Part shown: one piece after another, positions 15,405 to 22,615 of the stretch | Numbering within the stretch: the stretch's first letter is position 1 | Layout: every line of letters starts with the position of its first letter | Assembly: GCA_964385645.1 (NCBI GenBank) | Contig: CAYLPT010000102.1 | Coordinates: 1-24,685, forward strand | Direction: 5' to 3' | Length of the DNA stretch: 24,685 bases | Origin: CAYLPT01 sp964385645 | GTDB taxonomy: Bacteria > Armatimonadota > Hebobacteria > Hebobacterales > Hebobacteraceae | Made by a program: the position numbers and the translations under genes | The notes under the pieces: model-generated | Database searches by the model: none | The model's input: only the letters and a program-made list of their open reading frames with translations | Told to the model about the DNA's origin: nothing

Positions 15405-16313
15405 TTAGCCGGGCTGGGGCCGGCCCCGCCAGCCCTGGGCGCGATATTCCGCCGGCGTGACACCGTAGTGCCTCGGGAAGACGCGCGAGAGGTGGCTGCC
15501 GTCCACGAAGCCCGCCTGCCTGGCGACCCCCTCGATGGAGAGGTCGCTGCGGAACAACAGGTAGGCGGCGCGGTCGAGCCTGGCCTGGAGGCCGTAGCTG
15601 CCGAAGCTGACGCCCATCGCGCGGCGGAAGACGAGGCTGAACTGGGGGATGCTGAGCCCGCAGGCGGCGGCCGCCTCGCGGCGGCTGACTCGGCGCTCGG
15701 GGCACCTCCGAACCAGGTCGAGGGCGGGCACGACGCGCGCCAGGTCGCTCGCGCGCACACGCCCCTCCTGCCCGTGGTGGACGGGGAGCTGCCACTCCCG
15801 CGCGAGGATGAGCAGCACCCGCAGCAGGCCGAGGCGTACCGCCTGAAGCCAGGCCGGCCGCTGGCGGGCGATCTCGGCCTCGATCTCGCGGCCCAGGGCG
15901 AGCACCTCCTCGCGCATGCGCGGGCCGGTGACGCGGGGGCGCTCCCGGGGGCCAACAGCGAATATGTGCTGCCAGGGGTGGTCGGCCAGCGTCTCTCCGC
16001 CGAGGAGGGTGGGCAGGAAGTTCAGGTGGACCGTGCGCGTGCCGGGCTCGAGTGCGCGCCAGCCGTGGGGCTCCCAGGGCGCCGCGAGGTAGACGTCGCC
16101 GGGGTCCATGAGAGTGGTCAGCTCGGCGCACTGCCACTCCTGCCGCCCCGCGGTCACGATGCCGACCTCGAAGTGGCGGTGCATGGCCGCCTCGAGCCGC
16201 AGCAGGTCCCGCGCCTCGCGGACCACGGCGGAGAGGGGCGGCTCCTCCCTCTCCCGCCCGCGGCCGGCCGACGGCTCATCTGGGCGTGACCGGTGGCGGC
16301 TCCGGCTCGGCAT
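15405..16313 (-). CDS. AraC-family transcriptional regulator
   Basis: This 302-residue protein combines an N-terminal cupin-like ligand-sensing domain with a C-terminal AraC double helix-turn-helix. The sensing domain spans about 40-130 (MHRHFEVGIVTAGRQEWQ, MDPGDVYLAAPWEPHGW). The DNA-binding region spans about 200-295 (SRREAAAACGLSIPQFSLVFRR, then LSIEGVARQAGFVDGSHLSRVFPRHYGVTPAEYR). Such proteins usually sense sugars or small metabolites. The ATG at 16313 follows GGGGGAGG. It lies between the che operon (same strand, 90 bases downstream) and the divergent prepilin gene, so it could control either. Its own promoter carries a palindrome (16353-16373) consistent with autoregulation. Confidence 0.9.
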   Translation of the reverse strand: MPSRSRHRSRPDEPSAGRGREREEPPLSAVVREARDLLRLEAAMHRHFEVGIVTAGRQEWQCAELTTLMDPGDVYLAAPWEPHGWRALEPGTRTVHLNFLPTLLGGETLADHPWQHIFAVGPRERPRVTGPRMREEVLALGREIEAEIARQRPAWLQAVRLGLLRVLLILAREWQLPVHHGQEGRVRASDLARVVPALDLVRRCPERRVSRREAAAACGLSIPQFSLVFRRAMGVSFGSYGLQARLDRAAYLLFRSDLSIEGVARQAGFVDGSHLSRVFPRHYGVTPAEYRAQGWRGRPQPG

Positions 16314-16352
16314 GGTCCTCCCCCTGGCGTGCCCCCCAAGGGGGGCGGCCAG

Positions 16353-16373
16353 ACGAATTTACGGGAAATTCGT
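16353..16373. promoter_or_regulatory. Palindromic operator candidate in the AraC/prepilin divergent region
   Basis: ACGAATTT (16353-16360) and AAATTCGT (16366-16373) are perfect 8-base inverted arms around a 5-base spacer. It is an AT-rich dyad in a very GC-rich setting and covers the predicted -10 of the AraC gene. Binding of a dimeric regulator here would block that promoter. Confidence 0.55.
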
Positions 16374-16384
16374 GTTCCTGTCCA
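16356..16384 (-). promoter_or_regulatory. Promoter of the AraC-family gene
   Basis: On the minus strand, TGGACA (16384-16379) and TAAATT (16361-16356) are 17 bases apart. Transcription would begin near 16349, about 35 bases before the ATG. The palindrome at 16353-16373 overlaps the -10. Confidence 0.5.
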
Positions 16385-16413
16385 GTGACAATCAGACCTT
16401 TCCGGAGTAACCT
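16385..16413 (+). promoter_or_regulatory. Weak promoter candidate for the prepilin gene
   Basis: GTGACA (16385-16390), a 17-base spacer and TAACCT (16408-16413) precede the prepilin-type gene by about 100 bases. The -35 matches five of six consensus bases, but the -10 matches only three. It would be back-to-back with the AraC promoter. Confidence 0.3.
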
Positions 16414-16516
16414 TAGCGGGCCCCGGAAAGGAGGTGGTGGCGCCGCAGGAAGGGCGGGTCCGTGCGGCCGCCCGCGGGGGCTGCTGTGGCCGCACACACC
16501 TAGGAGGTGCGAGACA

Positions 16517-17659
16517 GTGACTCTCAGGCGAAGGAGAGGGTTCACCCTCATCGAGCTGCTGGTGGTCATCGCGATCATCGGGATACTGGCGGCGATGGTG
16601 TTCCCGGTCTTCGCGCGAGCGCGCGAATCCGCGCGCAGGGCGGTGTGTCTGTCGAACGTGAAGAACATCGCCCTGGCGGTACAGATGTACCTGAACGACT
16701 ACGACGCGTTCCCCCCGACGGAGCATCGTCAGGAGGTAATGGACTTCTTCGCAGGCAGCCCCGGCGGTGGAACAGAGGGCTGCGGGTACACCGACTCCGA
16801 CTTCCGCACTCCGGAGTTCCGGGCCAAGCACGCGAATCCGTATCTCCGGTGGCCGGTGATCCTCGACCCCTATGTCAGGAACCGCGATGTGTGGCGGTGC
16901 CCGAGCGCGCGGATCGTGGGCGGGGCGGGCTTCATCGTCCCCGGTCCGAACTGGCTGCAACGCTACATTGACGGCGTCGGTAGCTGGGGCGCGGCCTTCG
17001 ACACCGGCCCGTGCTACGAGAACGTCTTCCCAACCGGATGGGGCGGCGATGTGACCGACTCCATCGCGCAGCAGCGCATGGCCACCCCGGCCTGGGGCGG
17101 CACGGTGGGCGTCCCACCGGCGCCGGGGGTGTTCACCTTCGGCTACTCGACGATGGAGCAGAACTTCCCGGACCGGAAGTTCGGCTCGTTCGACAACGCG
17201 GCGGCCGTGCCGGTGGTCGCAGACGGCGGCGGCCTGAAGGCGAACTTCATGAGCCTGGGCACAATGGCCTACCCCGACATCTGCTGCGCGGAGTGCTCGG
17301 GCGTCGCCTGGAGCGCCTGGAGCTGGCCGACTGCGGAGTGCCCTGACGGCACTTGGTGCCCGGGCTGCCCCGAGCTGCACGCCCCGGTCCACTACATCCA
17401 GTCGGGCTTCAAGGACGACTGGAAGAGGAACGCCTCGCGGCACCTCGGCGGGAATAACATCGGCTTCCTGGACGGGCACGCCCGGTGGTTGCCGGCGGAG
17501 AGGATCCTGGCGATGGCGGACAACAGGGAGCTGCAAGGGATCGGCACGGTCTGCGGGCTCTGGGGCACCTCGCGGGAGGGCTACCTGGCGACCTGCGGAA
17601 CCCCTCCGGCGAACGTGACGTTCCTGCACGAGAAAGCGATCCCCTGGGGCGGCTGGTAG
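16517..17659 (+). CDS. Type II/IV prepilin-type protein with Cys/Trp-rich C-terminal domain
   Basis: This 380-residue protein has a short basic leader (LRRRRG), a prepilin peptidase site G|FTLIE and a hydrophobic helix, then FPVFARARESARRAVCLSNV, the form common in Armatimonadota pseudopilins. It should be inserted by the Sec route, cleaved by a PilD-type peptidase and displayed on a pilus- or secretion-like filament. The C-terminal end NNIGFLDGHARWLPAERIL matches the H-x-G type ending of DUF1559-like proteins. Unusually it has 12 cysteines, six of them between residues 256 and 284, interleaved with WSAWSWP. The GTG start at 16517 has AGGAGG nine bases upstream; the frame is open to 16286, but that precedes the leader. 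A radical SAM gene follows. Confidence 0.88.
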   Translation: MTLRRRRGFTLIELLVVIAIIGILAAMVFPVFARARESARRAVCLSNVKNIALAVQMYLNDYDAFPPTEHRQEVMDFFAGSPGGGTEGCGYTDSDFRTPEFRAKHANPYLRWPVILDPYVRNRDVWRCPSARIVGGAGFIVPGPNWLQRYIDGVGSWGAAFDTGPCYENVFPTGWGGDVTDSIAQQRMATPAWGGTVGVPPAPGVFTFGYSTMEQNFPDRKFGSFDNAAAVPVVADGGGLKANFMSLGTMAYPDICCAECSGVAWSAWSWPTAECPDGTWCPGCPELHAPVHYIQSGFKDDWKRNASRHLGGNNIGFLDGHARWLPAERILAMADNRELQGIGTVCGLWGTSREGYLATCGTPPANVTFLHEKAIPWGGW

Positions 17660-17698
17660 GACACTCAGCCTCGCCCAGAGGCAAGGTCTGGTGGACAG

Positions 17699-17728
17699 GC
17701 GGAGCGCCCGGCAGCCCGGGCGCTCCGC
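17699..17728 (+). terminator. Perfect 13-bp hairpin after the prepilin gene
   Basis: GCGGAGCGCCCGG (17699-17711) and CCGGGCGCTCCGC (17716-17728) pair perfectly around the loop CAGC. It begins 40 bases after the prepilin stop. There is no T-tract, so it may terminate transcription, protect the 3' end of the mRNA, or be part of the structured leader that follows. Confidence 0.5.
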
Positions 17729-17752
17729 GCGCGTGAGGGGGCGATGTCGCGC

Positions 17753-17844
17753 CGCTGCCCGCGTGAGGCGCGCGGTCGCGCAGGGAGAGGAGCGCGGGCA
17801 GCGAAACCGGATGAAGTCCGGCGCGCCGGCGTGCCCGCGCGCCG
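17753..17844 (+). ncRNA. Riboswitch-like structured leader before the radical SAM gene
   Basis: An 11-bp perfect stem (17753-17763 with 17793-17803) encloses a GCGCG/CGCGC tetraloop hairpin (17768-17772 with 17777-17781) and a purine stretch AGGGAGAGGAG. It is followed by GAAA and the hairpin CCGGA/TCCGG (17807-17811 with 17817-17821). A third stem, CGGCGCGC with GCGCGCCG (17819-17826 with 17837-17844), shares bases with the second, so the two exclude each other as in a switch. It ends about 30 bases before the ATG. I cannot match it to a known riboswitch class. Confidence 0.4.
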
Positions 17845-17876
17845 GGCGTATCTGACAGGAGAGACAGGACGATCAC

Positions 17877-19331
17877 ATGTCGTGCGAGCAGGTGACACAC
17901 ACCAGGTTTGAGGGACATCCCTACACCCATCTGTTCTCGAGCCCAGCCGGAGCGGTGATCTTCCGGGTTGACGCGATGCAGCAGGTGGTCTGCTCGCCGC
18001 GCGGGGCCGAGCTGGCGAGGGCCGCGCTCTCGGGGGAGCGGAGCCCGGAGGCCCTGCCGGCGCAGGTCCGGGAGGTACTGTGGGGCGAGCCGGCCGATCC
18101 CCCGGTGGCCCCTGAAGGCGCGGGCGGGCCGGCGCGGGACTACACGCACACCCTGTATTTGATGCCTACCCTGGACTGCCAACTCCGGTGCGGCTACTGC
18201 CGGATCACGCGGCGGCCCGGCCGGCAGGCGGGGTGGCAGATGACGCCGGAATTCGCGCGGGCGGCGGTTGACCGCGTCTTCGCGCAGGGGACGAGCCAGG
18301 GCCGGCGGACGGTGGTCTTCTTCGGCGGGGAGCCGCTGCTGGCCCGGGATACGGTGCTGTCGGCCATCACGCACATCCGCGCCGGCCCCGAGCGGGACAA
18401 TACCGATATCACCCTCCAGACAAACGGGATTGCGGTGGATGAGGTGACGGCCGAGTTCCTGGCCGCGAATGACGTATTTGTGTTGGCCTCGATAGATGGT
18501 GTGCGGGAAGTGCACGACAGCCACCGCAGGTTCAGCACCGGGGAGGGCAGCTATGAGGCCTCAGTGGCTGGCTACCATCGCGCTAAGCGGGCGGGGTGCC
18601 GGGTGGGGATTTCGGCCACGCTCACCGCGGAGACGGCGGAGGGCTTCGTGGAGTCGTTCGAGGAGATGCTCGACGGGCTGGCCCCTGATGAGTGCGGAGT
18701 GGGCACTCACCTTCACCCCTTGGCGAGCGGCCGCAGCCCCCACCAGGCCTCCCCTGAGGCGGCCGCCCATGTCCTCACAGCGACCTACGCGGCGGCGCGG
18801 CAGCGGGGGGTGTTCCACCAGCAGATGTGCCAGCGGCTCGAGCCCATAGTGAAGGGCACCTGGAGGCGCTATGCCTGCGCCGGGTGCGCGGGGAAGGTGG
18901 TGGTGGCGCCTAACGGCGAGGCCGGGGTGTGCGAGTACAATGCGAGCGAGGGCCGCTCGTACGTGCCGTTGGACGAGTTCTCCCCCGACACGGCGCCGGA
19001 CCTGACGCGCTGGGCCGGCCGGAGCCCCTTGAACGTGAGGGAGTGTCTGGCCTGCCCGGCGCTGCCGACGTGCGGCGGCGGGTGTGCCTACGACAGCCAG
19101 GAGATCCTGGGCGACGCGCTCAGGTTCGACCCGTGGCTGTGTGAGACGAACGTGCGCATCGTCGGCTGGGCGATGCAGGACCTGTTCGCTCACCTCCAGG
19201 GCCGGCTCCGCGACGGCGACTTCCACGTAGTGACCCCACAGGAGAGGGCCGGGCTGCTCGGCCGGATCAGCCTCGACCGCCGCACCCCCGGCCCCCGCGT
19301 GGCCGACGGCGACAGGTGCCTCGCCGGTTGA
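17877..19331 (+). CDS. Radical SAM/SPASM peptide-modifying enzyme
   Basis: This 484-residue enzyme should use S-adenosylmethionine and a [4Fe-4S] cluster to modify a peptide or protein. The radical SAM motif CxxxCxxC is Cys101, Cys105 and Cys108 in LDCQLRCGYCRI, followed by FFGGEPLL (SAM-binding GGE) near residue 155. The SPASM region holds auxiliary-cluster cysteines: Cys334, Cys337 and Cys352, then Cys390, Cys393, Cys399, Cys403 and a late Cys in DPWLCETN. The first 90 residues (THLFSSPAGAVIFRVDAMQQVV) resemble the N-terminal domain of SCIFF-type and other thioether-forming maturases. The ATG at 17877 has CAGGA seven bases upstream. No clear precursor peptide gene is next to it. Neighbours are a Cys-rich prepilin and a UroD-like protein. 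Family is sure; substrate is unknown. Confidence 0.9.
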   Translation: MSCEQVTHTRFEGHPYTHLFSSPAGAVIFRVDAMQQVVCSPRGAELARAALSGERSPEALPAQVREVLWGEPADPPVAPEGAGGPARDYTHTLYLMPTLDCQLRCGYCRITRRPGRQAGWQMTPEFARAAVDRVFAQGTSQGRRTVVFFGGEPLLARDTVLSAITHIRAGPERDNTDITLQTNGIAVDEVTAEFLAANDVFVLASIDGVREVHDSHRRFSTGEGSYEASVAGYHRAKRAGCRVGISATLTAETAEGFVESFEEMLDGLAPDECGVGTHLHPLASGRSPHQASPEAAAHVLTATYAAARQRGVFHQQMCQRLEPIVKGTWRRYACAGCAGKVVVAPNGEAGVCEYNASEGRSYVPLDEFSPDTAPDLTRWAGRSPLNVRECLACPALPTCGGGCAYDSQEILGDALRFDPWLCETNVRIVGWAMQDLFAHLQGRLRDGDFHVVTPQERAGLLGRISLDRRTPGPRVADGDRCLAG

Positions 19332-19398
19332 CCGCCGCGGCGCCGGCGCCGACGCGCCCGACTCCCGCCGGGCGTTCCCACAACAGGAGAGGGCACTC

Positions 19399-20463
19399 GT
19401 GTCTGAGATGACCTCGCGCGAGCGGATGCTGGCGGCCATGAACCTGGAGCCGGTTGACCGGGTGCCCACCGACATCTGGGCCGTGCCCGAGGTGTGGGAG
19501 AGGCTGAGGGAGCACTTCGGCGAGGGGGTGGATGTCCGGGAGGCGCTGCACATTGACGGGATGGCGGCCGTCGGCGCGGAGTACGTCGGCCCGCCGCTTC
19601 CCGAGACGGCCGAGGGCGAGATTGTGGACCTGTGGGGAATCCGATACCGCCCAGTCCGATATGAGTGGGGGGTCTACCACGAGCAGTCGCACTGGCCGCT
19701 GAAGGAGGCGAAGACGATCGCCGACCTCGAGGCCTACCAGTGGCCGAGCGCGGAGTGGTTCGACTACTCGGGGATGCAGGAGGCGGCACGGGCGGCCTGC
19801 GAGCGGCAGGTGGTGAAGTGCGGCTACATGGCGATCTTCTACATGCACAACCTGCTGCGGGGTCTGGAGCAGTCGCTGCTCGATCCGCACGACGACCCCG
19901 AATTCACGCGGCATCTGCTAAGCAGGGTTAGCGACTTTCTCCACGAGCATCACCGCCGGATGTTCGAGGCGTGTGATGGGATGGTGGATGTGGCAGAGGT
20001 GACCGACGATTTCGGCAGCCAAACGGGCCCGCTGATCAGTCTCTCCACCTTCCGAGAGTTCTACCGGCCGCACATGGAGCGCTTCATCGGGCTCTGCCGC
20101 GAGCACGGGATCAAGGTGTTCCACCACGACGATGGCGCGATCCGGCCCTTCCTCCCCGACCTGGTCGAGATGGGCATTGACATCCTCAACCCGGTGCAGT
20201 CGTCATGCCCGGGGATGGAGATGGAGGGCCTGAAGCGCGACTTCGGCGCTTTGCTGTGTTTCCACGGGGGGATTGACAACCAGGAGGTGCTGCCGTTCGG
20301 GAGCCCGGAGGAGGTGAGGGCGGCGGTGCGGCGCGCGATAGATGCGCTGGCGAGCGATGGGACGGGCTACATCGTGGCGCCATGCCACAACCTTCAGGCC
20401 ATCACGCCGGTGGAGAACATCATCGCCATGTACGACGAGGCGTGGCGGTACGGGAGACGCTAG
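19399..20463 (+). CDS. Uroporphyrinogen decarboxylase superfamily protein (MtaA/UroD-like)
   Basis: This 354-residue protein has the UroD-fold signature: MTSRERMLAAMNLEPVDRVPTD at the start, then VTDDFGSQTGPLISLSTFREFYRPHM near 195, KVFHHDDGAIRPFLPDLVEMGIDILNPVQ near 240, and the end TGYIVAPCHNLQAITPVENIIAMYDEA. True UroD makes coproporphyrinogen; relatives such as MtaA move methyl groups between corrinoid proteins and thiols. Here the HxCG zinc motif of MtaA is replaced by FHHDDG, so neither role is secure. Many paralogues of this kind occur in Armatimonadota-like genomes with unknown substrates. The GTG start has AGGAGAGG upstream; an ATG three codons later is also possible. It follows the radical SAM gene by 67 bases and is probably co-transcribed. 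Confidence 0.85.
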   Translation: MSEMTSRERMLAAMNLEPVDRVPTDIWAVPEVWERLREHFGEGVDVREALHIDGMAAVGAEYVGPPLPETAEGEIVDLWGIRYRPVRYEWGVYHEQSHWPLKEAKTIADLEAYQWPSAEWFDYSGMQEAARAACERQVVKCGYMAIFYMHNLLRGLEQSLLDPHDDPEFTRHLLSRVSDFLHEHHRRMFEACDGMVDVAEVTDDFGSQTGPLISLSTFREFYRPHMERFIGLCREHGIKVFHHDDGAIRPFLPDLVEMGIDILNPVQSSCPGMEMEGLKRDFGALLCFHGGIDNQEVLPFGSPEEVRAAVRRAIDALASDGTGYIVAPCHNLQAITPVENIIAMYDEAWRYGRR

Positions 20464-20466
20464 GCT

Positions 20467-20484
20467 CTCCGCCGCGCGGCGGAG
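20467..20484. terminator. Perfect palindrome between convergent genes
   Basis: The 18 bases CTCCGCCGCGCGGCGGAG are a perfect palindrome starting three bases after the UroD-like stop and ending 24 bases from the stop of the convergent membrane-protein gene. As RNA it would form a short stem on either strand. A bidirectional terminator role is likely but no T-tract is present. Confidence 0.4.
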
Positions 20485-20508
20485 CATGGGGCGTCAGCTT
20501 AGCGCGGA

Positions 20509-22476
20509 TCACGGGACGAGCGAGGTGATGCCGCGGGCGTCGAGGACGAGGGTGGCGAACAGGGCCATGGCCGCGTCGGTCAGGTAGTGGCCGAAGATGA
20601 GCCCGACGAAGGCGGGGCGCAGCCGGCGGTAGAGGGTGAGGCCGCCGAAGCGGCGCGTGGCGGTGGCGAGGAACCAGCCCAGGAAGGCGTTGGCCCAGAT
20701 ATCGCGGTTAGTGTGCATGACGCTGGCGATGACGAATCCGATGGGGCTAAGGGGCCACCAGACGTAGTGCGCGCTGAGCCAGGAGAGGCCGAGGGTGATG
20801 CCGCCTCCGACGATCACCGCAAGGCGGAGCAGGTTGTCGGGGGCCTCGGGGTTGCGGAGGCTGGCGGTCAGCTCGCGAAAGGCGCAGGTGGGGACCGCGG
20901 TGATGGGCCAGCAGAGCAGGGAGACGGCGCCGTGTCGGTATGCGACGTAGAGCACGCCGATGGTGCCGGCGACCAGGGCTCCCACGGTCGAGATCGCCAC
21001 CGCCCAGGGGAAGGCGCGGGCACGCACCCGGGTGCGATGGAAGAGCTGGAAGCTGTTCGCCATGTAGTTCATAGCGAAGCTCATCGGGGACTGCATCCAG
21101 GCCTGGCCGATGTAGGAATACATCGCCAGCGAGGCGATGCCCAGGGGCCGTGCGCCGACCGTGCGCAGCACCGCTGCCCGCACATAGGTCGGCGGCATGT
21201 GCTGGAGCAGGCCCGCAGCCGCTGTCAGCCGCGCGGCGCCGATGATGGCGGCGTAGGACACCCCCATGATCAGCGCGTAGCTCCACCAGGACATGCCGGC
21301 GCGCAGCGCCCACCAGAGCATGAACCCGTTGGACACCAGGAGCCCCAGGACGGCCGCAGCATTGCCCATCGGTGACCACGGGTCGTCTTCGTCCCGCCGC
21401 CGGCCCCTGAACAGGCCCCGCAGGCCGGCGCTGAAGGCGTGGCGGGCCCGGTAGAGGACGAGCGCGCTGATGACGATGAAGCCGCCGTTTCCCGCGTAGT
21501 CCCAGAAGAGCCGAGGGCTGAAGCTGCCGGCGGCTCCCCAGGGCGGCACGCCGAGGGCACCGCAGGCCAGTAGATAGACGCGGAACAGCAGGTAGAAGGC
21601 CCACACGCTGAACGAGATCTCAGTGGGAACGAGGGCCATCACGCCGATGGTGCCCGGCGCGATCCGGATCACCATATCGCTAAGCGCGCTCCAGGGGAGG
21701 CCCAGGCCTGCGAAGTTCTGCCCGATGGCATGGTCGCGCGCGGGGGCCGGCACGGCCGGGAAGAGCCCGTGCAGCCACATCAGCACCACCATCACGGAGG
21801 TGGGCACGAACCCGAGCCAGAAGCTGCTCAAGCGGAAGTGGCTGCCGCCCACGGTCGGCTGTCCCCGATCGCCCACCAGTGCGAGCGGCACCTCGTTGAG
21901 GGGGAAGGAGAGCTTCTCCCGCTCGATCCAGTCCTTGCTCACCAGGGCCGTAAGGCACATCATCGCGGCAGTGAGGGCCAGGGTGAAGCTGGCCCATCCG
22001 GCCATCGGTGCAGCCCACTGAGCCCAGGGCAGAGCGGCGCCCTCCGGCAGACCCTCCCAGAACCAGGCCGTCGCATCGGGATCGGTCGGGTGCAGCCAGG
22101 TCGGAAGATAGGGCAGGATGTTCTGCTCCCAACCGTACTCCACCCTGGCCCGGTAGAAGGGATAGGCGGCGAGGCCGACCGTGTACGGCACGTGGACCAT
22201 GATCAGGGCGGCCGCGATGGTGAGCACGCTGTATACGGCCAGCACGTCGGCGCGCGTCAGCGCTCTCACCGGCCGCAGCCTCATCACGAGGCCGTTCAGC
22301 GCCACCATGAGGAAGGCGATCACGACCGGGCCGTTCGGCAGCGTACCCCAGCCGTAGTGCCACGTTCTGGTGTAGTAGTTGGTGTAAGGGGTGACGGCGG
22401 CCGCAATCATCACGACCGCCGTGCCGAGCACTATGGCTCGACCCGAGACGCGCCGCTCGGGGCTTGCCTGGTCCAT
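20509..22476 (-). CDS. Multi-pass membrane protein, DUF6785-like (OPT-like layout)
   Basis: This 655-residue protein has roughly twelve or more hydrophobic helices. It begins RAIVLGTAVVMIAAAVTPYTNYY and carries the segment KDWIEREKLSFPLNEVPLALV near residue 190, which I associate with the DUF6785/DUF6784 family seen in Armatimonadota, Planctomycetes and relatives. The fold resembles oligopeptide-transporter-like proteins, but no substrate is known. The large loop at about 360-380 is charged (RGRRRDEDD). The ATG at 22476 has no close ribosome-binding site: the purine-rich AAGGGAG is about 17 bases upstream. It is transcribed leftward, convergent with the UroD-like gene and downstream of the hemerythrin gene, separated from it by a strong hairpin. 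Confidence 0.75.
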   Translation of the reverse strand: MDQASPERRVSGRAIVLGTAVVMIAAAVTPYTNYYTRTWHYGWGTLPNGPVVIAFLMVALNGLVMRLRPVRALTRADVLAVYSVLTIAAALIMVHVPYTVGLAAYPFYRARVEYGWEQNILPYLPTWLHPTDPDATAWFWEGLPEGAALPWAQWAAPMAGWASFTLALTAAMMCLTALVSKDWIEREKLSFPLNEVPLALVGDRGQPTVGGSHFRLSSFWLGFVPTSVMVVLMWLHGLFPAVPAPARDHAIGQNFAGLGLPWSALSDMVIRIAPGTIGVMALVPTEISFSVWAFYLLFRVYLLACGALGVPPWGAAGSFSPRLFWDYAGNGGFIVISALVLYRARHAFSAGLRGLFRGRRRDEDDPWSPMGNAAAVLGLLVSNGFMLWWALRAGMSWWSYALIMGVSYAAIIGAARLTAAAGLLQHMPPTYVRAAVLRTVGARPLGIASLAMYSYIGQAWMQSPMSFAMNYMANSFQLFHRTRVRARAFPWAVAISTVGALVAGTIGVLYVAYRHGAVSLLCWPITAVPTCAFRELTASLRNPEAPDNLLRLAVIVGGGITLGLSWLSAHYVWWPLSPIGFVIASVMHTNRDIWANAFLGWFLATATRRFGGLTLYRRLRPAFVGLIFGHYLTDAAMALFATLVLDARGITSLVP

Positions 22477-22564
22477 GGTGGGGCGCTCGCTCCCTTGACC
22501 GTCGCGGGGCCGGTCTGGGGCTCAAGGTTCTCCGCGCTCCACCCGAAGCCCTACCGCCAGGGGG

Positions 22565-22606
22565 CCGGGGCGGCGGCCCAGGGGCGGACCAGGGCCGCCG
22601 CCCCGG
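22565..22606 (-). terminator. 15-bp perfect hairpin downstream of the hemerythrin gene
   Basis: Fifteen bases at 22565-22579 pair perfectly with 22592-22606 (core GGGGCGGCGGCCC with GGGCCGCCGCCCC) around a 12-base loop. It starts 10 bases past the hemerythrin gene stop in the direction of transcription and precedes the membrane-protein gene. No T-tract follows. It is the strongest stem in the window and is probably a terminator. Confidence 0.55.
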
Positions 22607-22615
22607 GGCGCCGCC

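Noticed and set aside
17753..17844. Cobalamin riboswitch or hammerhead ribozyme
   Set aside because: GAAA and a short CCGGA/TCCGG hairpin are present, but the cobalamin box and the CUGAUGA core are not, and the order of elements does not fit.
17691..17855. 54-codon GTG-initiated frame as a precursor peptide for the radical SAM enzyme
   Set aside because: It runs straight through both GC-rich hairpins, is Arg-rich throughout, has no ribosome-binding site and lacks a leader/core layout.
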